Assembly: GCF_030014915.1 (NCBI RefSeq)
Contig: NZ_JAGIXS010000004.1
Location: forward strand, 310,001 to 374,000
Direction: 5' to 3'
DNA from: Pelomonas sp. V22
Lineage (GTDB): Bacteria; Pseudomonadota; Gammaproteobacteria; Burkholderiales; Burkholderiaceae_C
Length of the DNA: 64,000 nt
Every line of letters starts with the position of its first letter. The first letter of the stretch is position 1. This document shows positions 52,608 through 61,600 of this stretch, piece after piece. The position numbers and the translations under genes were made by a program. Below the pieces are notes generated by a model that had not been told where the DNA came from, did no database searches, and saw only the letters and a list, made by a program, of their open reading frames with translations.

Positions 52608-54119
52608 TCAGGCGGAAGGAAAGCCGCGCCGCAGCTGCACGGCCTCGGCCAGATGGGTGGTGGTGATCGCGGCCGCGCCGGCCAGATCGGCCACGGTAAG
52701 CGCCACGCGCAGCACGCGGTGGTAGCTGCGTGCCGACCAGCCGAGGCTGGTGGCAGTCTTGTCGAGAAAGCGGGCCTCGGCCGGGCCCAGTCGAGCATGC
52801 TGATCGAGCGCTTGCGGCGCGAGCCTCGCATTGCTGCAGCCCTGACGGTGCAGCGCGCGGCCGCGCGCCTCTGCCACCCGGGCCGCCACGCTGGCGCTGC
52901 GCTCGCCATCGGGGCCGGTGCCCAGCGCGGCGGGCGGCACGGCGGGCACCTCGACCCGCAGGTCGATGCGATCCAGCAGCGGGCCGCTGAGCCGGCCCTG
53001 GTAGCGCACCACCTGCTCCGGGCTGCAGCGGCAGGCCTGCACCTGGCTGCCGTGGTGGCCACAAGGACATGGATTCATCGCTGCCACCAATTGAAACCGG
53101 GCCGGAAACTCGGCCTGACGCGCGGCCCGCGAGATCAGGATGCGGCCGGTCTCCAGCGGCTCACGCAGGGCTTCGAGCGCGGGGCGCTGGAACTCTGGAA
53201 ACTCGTCGAGGAAGAGCACGCCATGCTGGGCCAGCGAGATCTCGCCCGGCCGGGGTGGCGAGCCGCCGCCAACCAGGGCCACGCTGGAGGCACTGTGGTG
53301 CGGCGCCCGAAATGAACGCTGGCCCCAGCAGGCCGGATCGAAGCTGCCGGCCAGGCTCAGCACGGCGGCGGACTCCAGCGCCTCCTCGTCGCTCAGCGGC
53401 GGCAACAGGCCGGGCAGGCGCTGAGCCAGCATGGACTTGCCGCTGCCCGGCGGGCCGATCAGCAAAAGGCTCAGCTCGCCGGCGGCGGCAATCTCCAGCG
53501 CCCGCTTGGGCGCGGCCTGGCCCTTGATGTCGAGCAGGTCGGGCCCGGCCCAGGTGGATGCCCTCGCGTCGACCTGGGCTCGCGGCAACTCCTGCTCGGC
53601 GCCGGGCAGCAGGCAGGCCACCAGGTCGAGCAGATGGGCCGCCTGGCGCACCTCCACGCCATCCACCAGGGCCGCCTCGGCCGCGCTGGCCTCGGGCAGG
53701 AGCAGCCGGCGTTGCGAGCCCTCGCGGCGCAAGGCCAGGGCCATGGCCAGGGCGCCGCGCACCGGCCGGAGTTGGCCGGCCAACGACAACTCCCCCGCGC
53801 ATTCGAAGCCGTCCAGCCGGGCTTCGTCGAGCTGGCCGCTGGCCGCCAGGATGCCAAGGGCGATCGGCAGGTCGAAGCGCGCGCCCTCCTTGGGCAGATC
53901 GGCCGGCGCCAGGTTCACGGTGATGCGCTTGTTGTGCGGGAAGCTGAGGCCGCTGCTCTGCAGGGCGGCACGCACGCGTTCACGCGCTTCCTTGACCTCG
54001 GTGTCGGCCAGGCCCACCAGGGTGAAGCTGGGCAGGCCGTTGGCCAGGTGCACCTCGACGCTGACCGGCGCGGCAGCGAGGCCGTCGAGCGCGCGGCTGT
54101 GAATCACGGCCAGGGACAT
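52608..54119 (-). CDS. YifB/ComM-family Mg-chelatase-like AAA+ ATPase
   Basis: A 503-residue protein. The N-terminal ChlI-type/Lon-like S16 domain opens M-S-L-A-V-I-H-S-R-A-L-D-G-L. The central AAA+ module carries the Walker A G-P-P-G-S-G-K-S-M-L-A near residue 217. The Mg-chelatase C-terminal domain contains F-Q-L-V-A-A-M-N-P-C-P-C-G-H-H-G with a cysteine cluster (C-x-C-x(n)-C-x-C) and the S-G-P-L-L-D-R-I-D-L motif. ComM in this family is a hexameric branch-migration helicase that aids integration of incoming DNA during natural transformation. Full length, no defects seen. Nearest downstream neighbour is nudC. Confidence 0.93.
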   Translation of the reverse strand: MSLAVIHSRALDGLAAAPVSVEVHLANGLPSFTLVGLADTEVKEARERVRAALQSSGLSFPHNKRITVNLAPADLPKEGARFDLPIALGILAASGQLDEARLDGFECAGELSLAGQLRPVRGALAMALALRREGSQRRLLLPEASAAEAALVDGVEVRQAAHLLDLVACLLPGAEQELPRAQVDARASTWAGPDLLDIKGQAAPKRALEIAAAGELSLLLIGPPGSGKSMLAQRLPGLLPPLSDEEALESAAVLSLAGSFDPACWGQRSFRAPHHSASSVALVGGGSPPRPGEISLAQHGVLFLDEFPEFQRPALEALREPLETGRILISRAARQAEFPARFQLVAAMNPCPCGHHGSQVQACRCSPEQVVRYQGRLSGPLLDRIDLRVEVPAVPPAALGTGPDGERSASVAARVAEARGRALHRQGCSNARLAPQALDQHARLGPAEARFLDKTATSLGWSARSYHRVLRVALTVADLAGAAAITTTHLAEAVQLRRGFPSA

Positions 54120-54150
54120 GGGTGCGCCTCTTTCAGGTTAGCAGCGCACC

Positions 54151-55725
54151 CTAGCGATTGGGCGGCAGCATGAACTGCAAGGCGCCGAACAGCGGCGCCT
54201 GACCATGGCGGTACTCGTTGAGCATGTTCAGGTCGGTGATCACGCCGGGCTCCGTCAGTGGCGAGCTCCGCAGGTGCTCGGCAGCCGGCACGAGGGGGGT
54301 GTTCAACAAGCGCCAGGCCACGGCCGGCCGCGCAAACAAGGCATCGGCGAAGCTGGGTCGCCCCCCGGTCAGGCAGGCACGCAAGACCGCTTCGGCATCG
54401 GGCCGGCGCTGCAGCGGTACATCACTCATGTAGGCGAAATTGCTGTAACGCACCACATGGCCGAAGACGCTCATCGCGGTGGCGTAGGCATCCAGGCTGT
54501 CGGTGGTGTTCATCGCGGCGATGCCGCCGGGCGCCAGGTGCCTGCGCAGTTCCGTCAGGTACTCGCGCGACAGCAGCAGCGAGGTGTAGGCGCGCCAATG
54601 GAAGGTGGTGTTCTGGAAGATCAGGTCGTACCGCGCTTGCGGATGGGATCGCAGCCAGCGCCGGCCGTCGTCGATGTGAACATGCACGCGCGGGTCGCTC
54701 AGCAGCGGCGCGACGTCCGGATAACGCGAGATCAGCTCGCGGTAGCCGGGATTGATCTCGACCACATCGACCTGCTCGACGCCGGGGAAGCCAAGGATGG
54801 CTTCCGTCCAGGCGCCGGTGGACAGGCCTATCACCAGCACCCGCCGCGGCGCCTTGTGCAGCACGGCCATCAGGTAGGCACGGTCCAGCATGTTGGAGTT
54901 GCGGCCCATGTCCACGTTGATGCGGCCGTCGTAGGCATTGCCGCCATAGGTGATGTCGCCGCCATCGCCATTCCTGCCGGCCACGTGCAGGATCCCGTGC
55001 TTGTTCTGGATCAGGTGCGTCAGCGGCACATCACCCTGCGCGGGCTCCGCAACCTTGTCGATGACGGCCAGTGGCTGCCAGGTGAGGACTGCGCCCACCC
55101 CCAGCAGCAGCACAGGCATGAGGAACCAGCTGGCCCGTCGCTGCGCCGCTGCCGCCAGCGTCAGGCAGGCCAGCAAGGCCGTTGCCCCGACGACAAGGGC
55201 CCAGACGCTCTCGACCCTCAGCACGTCCAGCAGCCAGAAGCCGGTGATCAGCGGGCCGAGGGCCGAGCCCATCACATTGGCAAGATAGACATGGGAGACC
55301 GAGCGCCCGAGGCCCGCTTCGGCCTCCGACGAGCCCAGGTGGTGGACGATGGGGAACAGCACGCCCTTGGCCCCCGCCGTGAGCGCGATCATCAGCACGA
55401 GGCCGGCCATGCGCCAGGGCTCGTTGCCGAGCAGCGGCGCCATCAGCTGCAGCGCGATCAGGTCCAGCGCGGCGGCCCAGCACAGCACACGCGCCGCCGA
55501 GGCCAGCAGGTTCGGGCTGCTGGCGCAGATGCGGCGCCCGACGATGGCGCCGGCGGAAATGCCCAGCAGGAAGGCCGTCAGCACGATGGCGAAGGCCTGG
55601 GGCCGCCCCTGCTGACCGAAAGCCAACAAGCGCACCCAAAGGATCTCCTGGCTCAACGAAAGCAGGCCCACGCTGAAGGACAGCGACAGGGCCAACCGGC
55701 GCATCTTGTTTGGCTGGATGCTCAT
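54151..55725 (-). CDS. Spermidine-synthase-like membrane protein, C-terminal half of a split fused-MFS/spermidine synthase
   Basis: A 524-residue protein. The first ~220 residues hold six or seven membrane helices. The C-terminal ~280 residues form a Rossmann methyltransferase/spermidine-synthase-like domain: V-L-V-I-G-L-S-T-G-A-W-T around residue 280, V-D-V-V-E-I-N-P-G-Y and a later D-L-I-F-Q-N-T-T segment replacing the catalytic D-x-x-D of true polyamine synthases. It therefore probably does not make spermidine. The start overlaps the preceding gene as ATGA. Joined, the two products correspond to the single fused MFS/spermidine synthase found in related bacteria. Function unknown. Confidence 0.82.
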   Translation of the reverse strand: MSIQPNKMRRLALSLSFSVGLLSLSQEILWVRLLAFGQQGRPQAFAIVLTAFLLGISAGAIVGRRICASSPNLLASAARVLCWAAALDLIALQLMAPLLGNEPWRMAGLVLMIALTAGAKGVLFPIVHHLGSSEAEAGLGRSVSHVYLANVMGSALGPLITGFWLLDVLRVESVWALVVGATALLACLTLAAAAQRRASWFLMPVLLLGVGAVLTWQPLAVIDKVAEPAQGDVPLTHLIQNKHGILHVAGRNGDGGDITYGGNAYDGRINVDMGRNSNMLDRAYLMAVLHKAPRRVLVIGLSTGAWTEAILGFPGVEQVDVVEINPGYRELISRYPDVAPLLSDPRVHVHIDDGRRWLRSHPQARYDLIFQNTTFHWRAYTSLLLSREYLTELRRHLAPGGIAAMNTTDSLDAYATAMSVFGHVVRYSNFAYMSDVPLQRRPDAEAVLRACLTGGRPSFADALFARPAVAWRLLNTPLVPAAEHLRSSPLTEPGVITDLNMLNEYRHGQAPLFGALQFMLPPNR

Positions 55726-56333
55726 TGGGCGGCCCTCCCACGCAGGGCGCTGGCCACGATCAGGCTGGCGCTCGCGTTGAGCGCGGCGGCCAGCCAGACG
55801 GCCTGGCGCAGGTCCAGCCAGTACAGCAGCAAAAAGCCTATGGCCAGGGCGCCCGTGGCGGCGCCCAGGGTGTTGATGAAGTACAGCGTGCCGGTGGACA
55901 CGCCCACATTGCCGGAGCTGCGCCAGGCATGGGCCACCAGCATCGGCAGCGTGGCCCCCATGCAGACGGTGGGCAGCAACAACAGGCCGAAGCTCAGCGC
56001 CGCCGCCGCGGGCCGCGCCAGGCCGGCGAACAGGGCTGCGCAGGCCTGCAGCAGGTCGACGCTGACCAGGCCATAGGCCGCAATCGCGCCTTCGAACAGG
56101 CAGAAGGCCAGCAGGATGCGGCCGGGCCAGCGGTCGGCCAGGGCGCCGCCGAGCAAGGCACCGAGGCCGAGGCCCAGCATGAAGGTCGACACCACGATGG
56201 TGACCGACTCGATGTCCACGCCGATGACCACGAACAGCAGGCGCTGCCAGGCCAGTTGGTAGACCAGGGCCGCGAAGCCGGAGAGAAAAAAGGCGGCCGC
56301 CACCCGCAAGGTGGCGCGAGATCCGTAGCTCAA
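55722..56333 (-). CDS. MFS-like membrane protein, N-terminal half of a split fused-MFS/spermidine synthase, TTG start
   Basis: A 203-residue protein with six or seven membrane helices. F-F-L-S-G-F-A-A-L-V-Y-Q-L-A-W-Q-R near the N-terminus and G-A-T-L-P-M-L-V-A-H are the conserved first-half motifs of fused MFS/spermidine synthase proteins. The start is read as TTG at 56333, because GGAGGA stands seven bases upstream and the protein then begins just before the first helix, as in the family. The longer ATG-initiated frame to 56471 adds a polar non-family extension. The stop overlaps the next gene by four bases. Confidence 0.78.
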   Translation of the reverse strand: MSYGSRATLRVAAAFFLSGFAALVYQLAWQRLLFVVIGVDIESVTIVVSTFMLGLGLGALLGGALADRWPGRILLAFCLFEGAIAAYGLVSVDLLQACAALFAGLARPAAAALSFGLLLLPTVCMGATLPMLVAHAWRSSGNVGVSTGTLYFINTLGAATGALAIGFLLLYWLDLRQAVWLAAALNASASLIVASALRGRAAQ

Positions 56334-56420
56334 AAGGCATTCCTCCGCATGCTTGGTGCGGGCGATGCTAACCCGCTGGGATGAGCCCTGGAGCCAGGCC
56401 ATCCGCACGCTTGTGGGGCG

Positions 56421-56437
56421 CGCACCAGACTGGCGCA
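56421..56437 (+). promoter_or_regulatory. NtrC-binding site 1
   Basis: CGCACC-N5-GGCGCA matches 10 of 12 bases of the NtrC consensus TGCACC-N5-GGTGCA. Its centre is about 137 bp upstream of the expected start of the sigma-54 promoter, like the upstream enhancer of glnA. Confidence 0.65.
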
Positions 56438-56448
56438 ACGGCCGGAAA

Positions 56449-56465
56449 TGGGCCATTGTGGTGCG
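56449..56465 (+). promoter_or_regulatory. NtrC-binding site 2 (weaker)
   Basis: TGGGCC-N5-GGTGCG matches 9 of 12 consensus bases, with the right half nearly perfect. It lies 28 bp from site 1 centre-to-centre and ~109 bp upstream of the expected transcription start. Confidence 0.5.
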
Positions 56466-56539
56466 CCGCAAGGGCCGCCAAGGGGCGACGAAACGGTGCC
56501 GGCCCCGGGGCGTCAGTCACAAAGGAGCCAAACCGGTGC

Positions 56540-56555
56540 TGGCACGGAAGCTGCA
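56540..56555 (+). promoter_or_regulatory. Sigma-54 promoter of the porin-glnK-amtB operon
   Basis: TGGCACGGAAGCTGCA matches the sigma-54 consensus TGGCACG-N4-TTGCA at all but one base, with the invariant GG (56541-56542) and GC (56553-56554) at exact -24/-12 spacing. Transcription should start near 56566, ~49 bases before the porin ATG. Confidence 0.85.
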
Positions 56556-56614
56556 AGACCCGCAGCGATTGTCCGTTTGCCATTCCTTCCCATCCCCTTC
56601 AAGGAGTACCGAGC

Positions 56615-57343
56615 ATGAAGCATCAATTCGCCGCCCTGGCCCTGGCCCTCTCGGCCACCGCCCTGCCCGTTCTGGCTGAAGAAGCACCGGCACCGGCCGA
56701 TCCCCTGTCCTTCAACGTCAGCGTGACGACCGACTACCGCTACCGCGGCGTCTCGCAGACCCGCCTGAAGCCGGCCCTGCAGGGCGGCGCGGACTACGCG
56801 CTGCCGAACGGCTTCTACATCGGCACCTGGGGCTCGACCATCAAGTGGATCAAGGACGGCGGCGGCGATGCCCAGGTCGAGCTCGACCTGTACGGCGGCT
56901 ACAAGACCGAGCTGGCCAAGGACCTGACGGTGGACGTGGGCCTGCTGCAGTACTACTACCCCAGCAACAAGCTGCACCCCAGCGCCAACACGCTGGAAGC
57001 CTACGGCGCCCTGACCCTCGGCGTGGTGACGGCCAAGGCCTCGTACAGCACCGGCAACCTGTTCGGCTTTGCCGACAGCAAGGGCAGCGTCTACCTGGAC
57101 CTGAGCGCCAACTTCGACCTCGGCAACGGCATGACCCTGACGCCGCACATCGGCCACCAGAGCGTCAAGAAGAACTCGGCCTATGCCTACAACGACTACG
57201 CCGTGACGCTGGCCAAGGACTTCAGCGGCCTGGTCGTCAGCGGCACGCTGATCGGCACCGATACCGACGCTTATGTCGGCGGCCCGAAGTCCAGGAACCT
57301 GGGCAAGGCCGGCATCGTGCTCGCCGTCAAGAAGAGCTTCTGA
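56615..57343 (+). CDS. TorF-family putative porin (TIGR02001 type)
   Basis: A 242-residue exported protein with a signal peptide ending L-A-E near residue 22. The mature part is beta-rich with alternating hydrophobic strands. T-T-D-Y-R-Y-R-G-V-S-Q-T near the start is the family signature of Gcw_chp/TorF-type outer-membrane proteins. It ends in an aromatic residue (K-S-F), as needed for barrel assembly. AAGGAG lies seven bases before the ATG. It is the first gene of an operon with glnK and amtB under a sigma-54/NtrC promoter, so it probably opens the outer membrane to ammonium or small nitrogen compounds under nitrogen limitation. Confidence 0.87.
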   Translation: MKHQFAALALALSATALPVLAEEAPAPADPLSFNVSVTTDYRYRGVSQTRLKPALQGGADYALPNGFYIGTWGSTIKWIKDGGGDAQVELDLYGGYKTELAKDLTVDVGLLQYYYPSNKLHPSANTLEAYGALTLGVVTAKASYSTGNLFGFADSKGSVYLDLSANFDLGNGMTLTPHIGHQSVKKNSAYAYNDYAVTLAKDFSGLVVSGTLIGTDTDAYVGGPKSRNLGKAGIVLAVKKSF

Positions 57344-57374
57344 GAACACCACACGAGACATTCGTTAGGAGTAG

Positions 57375-57719
<345 letters not shown>

Positions 57720-57750
57720 CAACAAGCGAAAGCCCGTTGGAGAACAAACG

Positions 57751-59283
57751 ATGAAGAAACTTCTCGCCTCCCTGGCCCTGGCCGCCGCGGTCTTCGCGCC
57801 CGCCGCCTGGGCGCAGGACCAGGCCGCCTCGGCCCCGGTCGCCGCTTCGGCCGCCGCCGTCGTCGACGCCGCATCGGCTGCCGCCCCCGCCGCCCCCGCT
57901 GCTTCTGCTCCGGCCGAAGCCGCCTCGGCCGCTGCAGCCCCAGCCCCCGTGCCCAACAAGGGCGACACGACCTGGATGATGGTCTCGACCCTGCTGGTCA
58001 TCATGATGACCGTGCCCGGCCTCGCGCTGTTCTACGGCGGCCTGGTGCGCAGCAAGAACATGCTGTCGGTGCTGATGCAGGTGATGGTCGCGTTCTCGCT
58101 GATCGTCGTGCTGTGGGTGCTGTATGGCTACAGCTTCGCGTTCACCGAGGGCAATGCCTTCATCGGGGGCACGGACCGGCTGTTCATGAAGGGCATCTGG
58201 GACAACGTCGCCGGCACCTTCTCGAACGCCGCCACCTTCAGCAAGGGCGTCTACATCCCCGAGATCGTGTTCGCAGCCTTCCAGGCGACCTTCGCCGGCA
58301 TCACCGCCTGCCTGATCGTCGGTGCCTTCGCCGAGCGCGCCAAGTTCGCAGCCGTGCTGCTGTTCCTGGCCCTGTGGTTCACCTTCAGCTACCTGCCGAT
58401 CGCCCACATGGTCTGGTTCTGGGCGGGCCCGGATGCCTACACGGCTGCTGATGTGGTCGACAAGGTCAACGGCACGGCCGGCCTGATCTGGCAATGGGGC
58501 GCGCTGGACTTCGCCGGCGGCACCGTGGTGCACATCAATGCCGCCGTGGCCGGCCTGGTCGGCGCGTACATGATCGGCAAGCGCGTGGGCTACGGCAAGG
58601 AAGCCTTCACGCCGCACAGCCTGACGCTGACCATGGTCGGTGCCTCGCTGCTGTGGGTGGGCTGGTTCGGCTTCAACGCCGGCTCCGCCCTGGAAGCCAA
58701 CGGCTTCGCCGCCCTGGCCTTCATCAACACCTTCGTGGCCACGGCTGCGGCGGTGCTGGCCTGGTCCATCGGTGAAGCGCTGCATCGCGGCAAGGCCTCG
58801 ATGCTGGGTGCTGCCTCAGGTGCGGTGGCGGGCCTCGTTGCCATCACCCCGGCCGCCGGCAACGTCGGCATCGGCGGTGCCCTGGTGATCGGCTTCGTCG
58901 CTGGCTTCGCCTGCCTGTGGGGCGTGACCGGCCTGAAGAAGCTGCTGGGTGCAGACGACTCGCTGGACGTGTTCGGTGTCCACGGCGTTGGCGGCATCAT
59001 CGGCGCCCTGCTGACCGGCGTGTTCAACTCGCCGGCCCTCGGTGGCCCCAGCGCCGTCGGCGACTGGGTCACGGCCTCGATGATCGCTCCGGATGCCTAC
59101 AGCATCGCCAGCCAGGTCTGGACTCAGGCCAAGGCCGTGGGCGTGACCATCGTCTGGTCGGGCGTGGTCTCGGTGATCGCCTACAAGGTCGTGGACCTGG
59201 TGATCGGCCTGCGCGTGAGCGAGGAAGAGGAACGCGAAGGCCTGGACATCAGCTCGCACGGCGAGACGGCCTACACCAAATAA
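57751..59283 (+). CDS. amtB: Ammonium transporter with Ala-rich N-terminal extension
   Basis: A 510-residue ammonium channel. A signal peptide ends W-A-Q near residue 22. Residues ~23-66 are almost wholly Ala, Pro, Ser and Val, longer than in most AmtB. Eleven membrane helices follow, with F-Y-G-G-L-V-R-S-K-N-M, the F-A-G-G-T-V-V-H-I-N-A-A pore-histidine block and the later H-G-V-G-G twin-His region. The C-terminal tail E-E-E-E-R-E-G-L-D-I-S-S-H-G-E-T-A-Y is the GlnK-docking segment. A strong intrinsic terminator follows 23 bases after the stop. Confidence 0.96.
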   Translation: MKKLLASLALAAAVFAPAAWAQDQAASAPVAASAAAVVDAASAAAPAAPAASAPAEAASAAAAPAPVPNKGDTTWMMVSTLLVIMMTVPGLALFYGGLVRSKNMLSVLMQVMVAFSLIVVLWVLYGYSFAFTEGNAFIGGTDRLFMKGIWDNVAGTFSNAATFSKGVYIPEIVFAAFQATFAGITACLIVGAFAERAKFAAVLLFLALWFTFSYLPIAHMVWFWAGPDAYTAADVVDKVNGTAGLIWQWGALDFAGGTVVHINAAVAGLVGAYMIGKRVGYGKEAFTPHSLTLTMVGASLLWVGWFGFNAGSALEANGFAALAFINTFVATAAAVLAWSIGEALHRGKASMLGAASGAVAGLVAITPAAGNVGIGGALVIGFVAGFACLWGVTGLKKLLGADDSLDVFGVHGVGGIIGALLTGVFNSPALGGPSAVGDWVTASMIAPDAYSIASQVWTQAKAVGVTIVWSGVVSVIAYKVVDLVIGLRVSEEEEREGLDISSHGETAYTK

Positions 59284-59306
59284 GTACAAGCTTTCTGCTG
59301 AACTTC

Positions 59307-59335
59307 AGAGCCGCCTTCGGGCGGCTCTTTTTTTT
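59307..59335 (+). terminator. Intrinsic terminator of the porin-glnK-amtB operon
   Basis: AGAGCCGCC (59307-59315) pairs perfectly with GGCGGCTCT (59320-59328) around a UUCG tetraloop, followed by a run of eight Ts ending at 59335. This is a textbook rho-independent terminator. Confidence 0.95.
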
Positions 59336-59381
59336 GCCGTGCCGCTATCGCCCCGCCAAGGCCGGGTCTTGTTTATCTGAC

Positions 59382-59412
59382 TTGTGCCCCGACCTTCCCC
59401 TGTCCCTAGAAT
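59382..59412 (+). promoter_or_regulatory. Candidate promoter of gshA
   Basis: TAGAAT at 59407-59412 is a good -10 element 33 bases before the ATG. TTGTGC at 59382-59387 may serve as -35 with a 19-bp spacer, longer than ideal. Confidence 0.4.
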
Positions 59413-59445
59413 GCCCCGACACCCAGCTCGAAGAAGCCGCACGCC

Positions 59446-60741
59446 ATGGTCCCCCACCTCATCACCGCCCTGAATGGTCCGATCAACGAGCTGGAGCAGC
59501 GCATCCTCGAGTCGATGCCGGCCATCGAGCGCTGGTTCCGCCTGGAGTGGATGGAGCACACGCCGCCCTTCTACACCTCGGTGGACGTGCGCAACGCCGG
59601 CTTCAAGCTGGCGCCGGTGGACACCAACCTCTATCCCGGCGGCTTCAACAACCTGACACCCGAGATGCTGCCGCTGGCCGTGCAGGCGGCCATGGCAGCC
59701 ATTGAGAAGATCTGCCCCGAGGCCAAGAACCTCTTGCTGGTGCCCGAGAAGCACACGCGCAACACCTTCTACCTGAGCAACGTCGCGACGCTGGTTCGCA
59801 TCTTCACGCAGGCCGGGCTGAATGTGCGCCTCGGCACACTGGACGAAACCGTCACCGAACCCACCGAGCTGAACCTGGCGGACGGCAGCACGCTGACCGT
59901 GGAGCCCCTGGTGCGCAACCGCGGCCGCGTGATGCTGAAGGACTTCGACCCCTGCACCGTGCTGCTGAACAACGACCTCTCGGCCGGCATCCCGAGCGTG
60001 CTGGAGAACCTGCACGAGCAATACCTGCTGCCGCCCCTGCATGCCGGCTGGGCCGTGCGGCGCAAGACCAAGCACTTCACTGCCTACAGCGGCGTGGCCA
60101 AGAAGTTCGCCAAGCTGCTGGGCATGGACCCCTGGCTGATCGACCCGATGTTCGCCGGCGCGGGCGAACTGAACTTCGCTGACGGCACCGGCATCGAGGC
60201 CCTGCAGTCGCAGACCGACGCGCTGCTCACCAAGATCCGCCGCAAATACAAGGAATACGGCATCCAGGACAAGCCCTTCGTCATCGTCAAGGCCGATGCC
60301 GGCACCTATGGCATGGGCATCATGACCGTGCGCGACGCCAAGGACCTGGAGGCACTGAACCGCAAGGCCCGCAACAAGATGAGCGTGATCAAGGACGGCC
60401 AGGAGGTCTCCGAGGTCATCATCCAGGAGGGCGTGCCGACCAATGAGCGCGTCAACGATGCCGTGGCTGAGCCGGTGGTCTACATGATGGACCGCTATGT
60501 GGTGGGCGGCTTCTACCGTGTGCACGCCGAGCGCGGCATCGACGAGAACCTGAACGCCCCCGGCGCCAGCTTCGTGCCGCTGGCCTTTGCTGAAAGCTCG
60601 CAGCTGCCCAAGCCGGGCGAGAAGCCGGGCTCCAACGCGCCCAACCGCTTCTACATGTATGGCGTGATCGCCCGCCTGGCCATGCTGGCGGCCAGCTACG
60701 AGCTCGAGGTCACCGACCCCGAGGCCGAGATCTACGCCTGA
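59446..60741 (+). CDS. gshA: Glutamate-cysteine ligase, betaproteobacterial type
   Basis: A 431-residue enzyme for the first step of glutathione synthesis, joining glutamate and cysteine with ATP. The sequence matches the gshA_ferroox (TIGR02049) type rather than the E. coli form. N-L-Y-P-G-G-F-N-N-L near residue 60, L-L-N-N-D-L-S-A-G, V-I-V-K-A-D-A-G-T-Y-G-M-G-I-M and N-R-F-Y-M-Y-G-V-I-A-R-L are conserved blocks of that family. The K-A-D-A-G-T-Y-G segment is ATP-grasp-like. It has its own promoter after the amtB terminator. Glutathione peroxidase lies 3 kb downstream. Confidence 0.93.
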   Translation: MVPHLITALNGPINELEQRILESMPAIERWFRLEWMEHTPPFYTSVDVRNAGFKLAPVDTNLYPGGFNNLTPEMLPLAVQAAMAAIEKICPEAKNLLLVPEKHTRNTFYLSNVATLVRIFTQAGLNVRLGTLDETVTEPTELNLADGSTLTVEPLVRNRGRVMLKDFDPCTVLLNNDLSAGIPSVLENLHEQYLLPPLHAGWAVRRKTKHFTAYSGVAKKFAKLLGMDPWLIDPMFAGAGELNFADGTGIEALQSQTDALLTKIRRKYKEYGIQDKPFVIVKADAGTYGMGIMTVRDAKDLEALNRKARNKMSVIKDGQEVSEVIIQEGVPTNERVNDAVAEPVVYMMDRYVVGGFYRVHAERGIDENLNAPGASFVPLAFAESSQLPKPGEKPGSNAPNRFYMYGVIARLAMLAASYELEVTDPEAEIYA

Positions 60742-60756
60742 GCGGGTTCAGGCAGA

Positions 60757-61518
60757 TCAGGACTGGGGCTTCAGCACGAGCGTCGTGCGCCCCTCGTTCC
60801 TGCCAATCGTGCCCGAGCCCTGGTTGTGTGACTCGCTCTTGAGCAGCACCAGGCGGTCGGCCTGCAGGCCGTATTGATGCTCCTCCTCACTTTGCTGCTC
60901 GAAGCTGAAGACGAGGAAGGCGCGGCCCGACAACGACTCCCGGGTCTTGGCCGCCAGCGGCAGGCCTTGCGGGCCGACCCACAGCTCCAGCGTGGCGGCG
61001 TACTTCTTGACGGCGTCTGCAAACTGGCCGCTCATCTTTGGCTTCTCAAGATCAAAGCTCAGGAGCGTGGCCGGTTTGCCTTGCCAGCTGTCGGCCTTCT
61101 CGCCCTTGAGCTTGGCGCGATCCAGCAAGCGGCTCAAGCGACTCGCCGGGTTGAGCAGCTCGCGCAGCGATCCCGGCGATAGCCTGCTCATGCCGCTCGA
61201 AGCCGGCGTCTTGGACTTGGGATCGGCGGCCTTGGCCTGCTCTTCGGCCTCGGCCTTCTGCAGGAGCTCGCGGGCAAAGGCCAGGCGCAAGCCTTGCGGG
61301 CCTTCCTCAACGTGCACCGAAGCCTCGCCCACCGACTCCTCCAGGTCCTTGCCTTCGCCATTGCGGTTGATCGACTTGACCTCGATCGTGGCCTTCAAGG
61401 GGCTGAGAACTGGCTTGGCCAACTGGGCACGCAGCTCGGACAGGGTATCGGCCTGGCTGGCCAGCGGGGCAGCCAGCAGCGCGGCGGCAAGAATGCAGCG
61501 GGTCTTTGTCTTGAGCAT
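60757..61518 (-). CDS. Hypothetical periplasmic protein
   Basis: A 253-residue protein not recognised. A signal peptide (hydrophobic core, cleavage after S-Q-A near residue 23) sends it out of the cytoplasm. The rest is Lys/Glu-rich with long amphipathic helices, then a beta-rich C-terminal half. GGAGGAG stands seven bases before the ATG at 61518, which decides the start against an in-frame upstream ATG. It is convergent with gshA (15 bp apart). No cysteines or catalytic motif appear in the mature part. Confidence 0.65.
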   Translation of the reverse strand: MLKTKTRCILAAALLAAPLASQADTLSELRAQLAKPVLSPLKATIEVKSINRNGEGKDLEESVGEASVHVEEGPQGLRLAFARELLQKAEAEEQAKAADPKSKTPASSGMSRLSPGSLRELLNPASRLSRLLDRAKLKGEKADSWQGKPATLLSFDLEKPKMSGQFADAVKKYAATLELWVGPQGLPLAAKTRESLSGRAFLVFSFEQQSEEEHQYGLQADRLVLLKSESHNQGSGTIGRNEGRTTLVLKPQS

Positions 61519-61600
61519 GGCGGCTCCTCCTCGGGTCTCGGTTCTTGGTGCGATCAACGCACGGCGGCCGCAGTATAGGGAGCCAATCCAGGGAGCCAAA

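Noticed and set aside
54151-55725. True spermidine synthase (speE)
   Set aside because: The membrane helices and missing catalytic aspartates argue against polyamine synthesis; no speD or speA is nearby.
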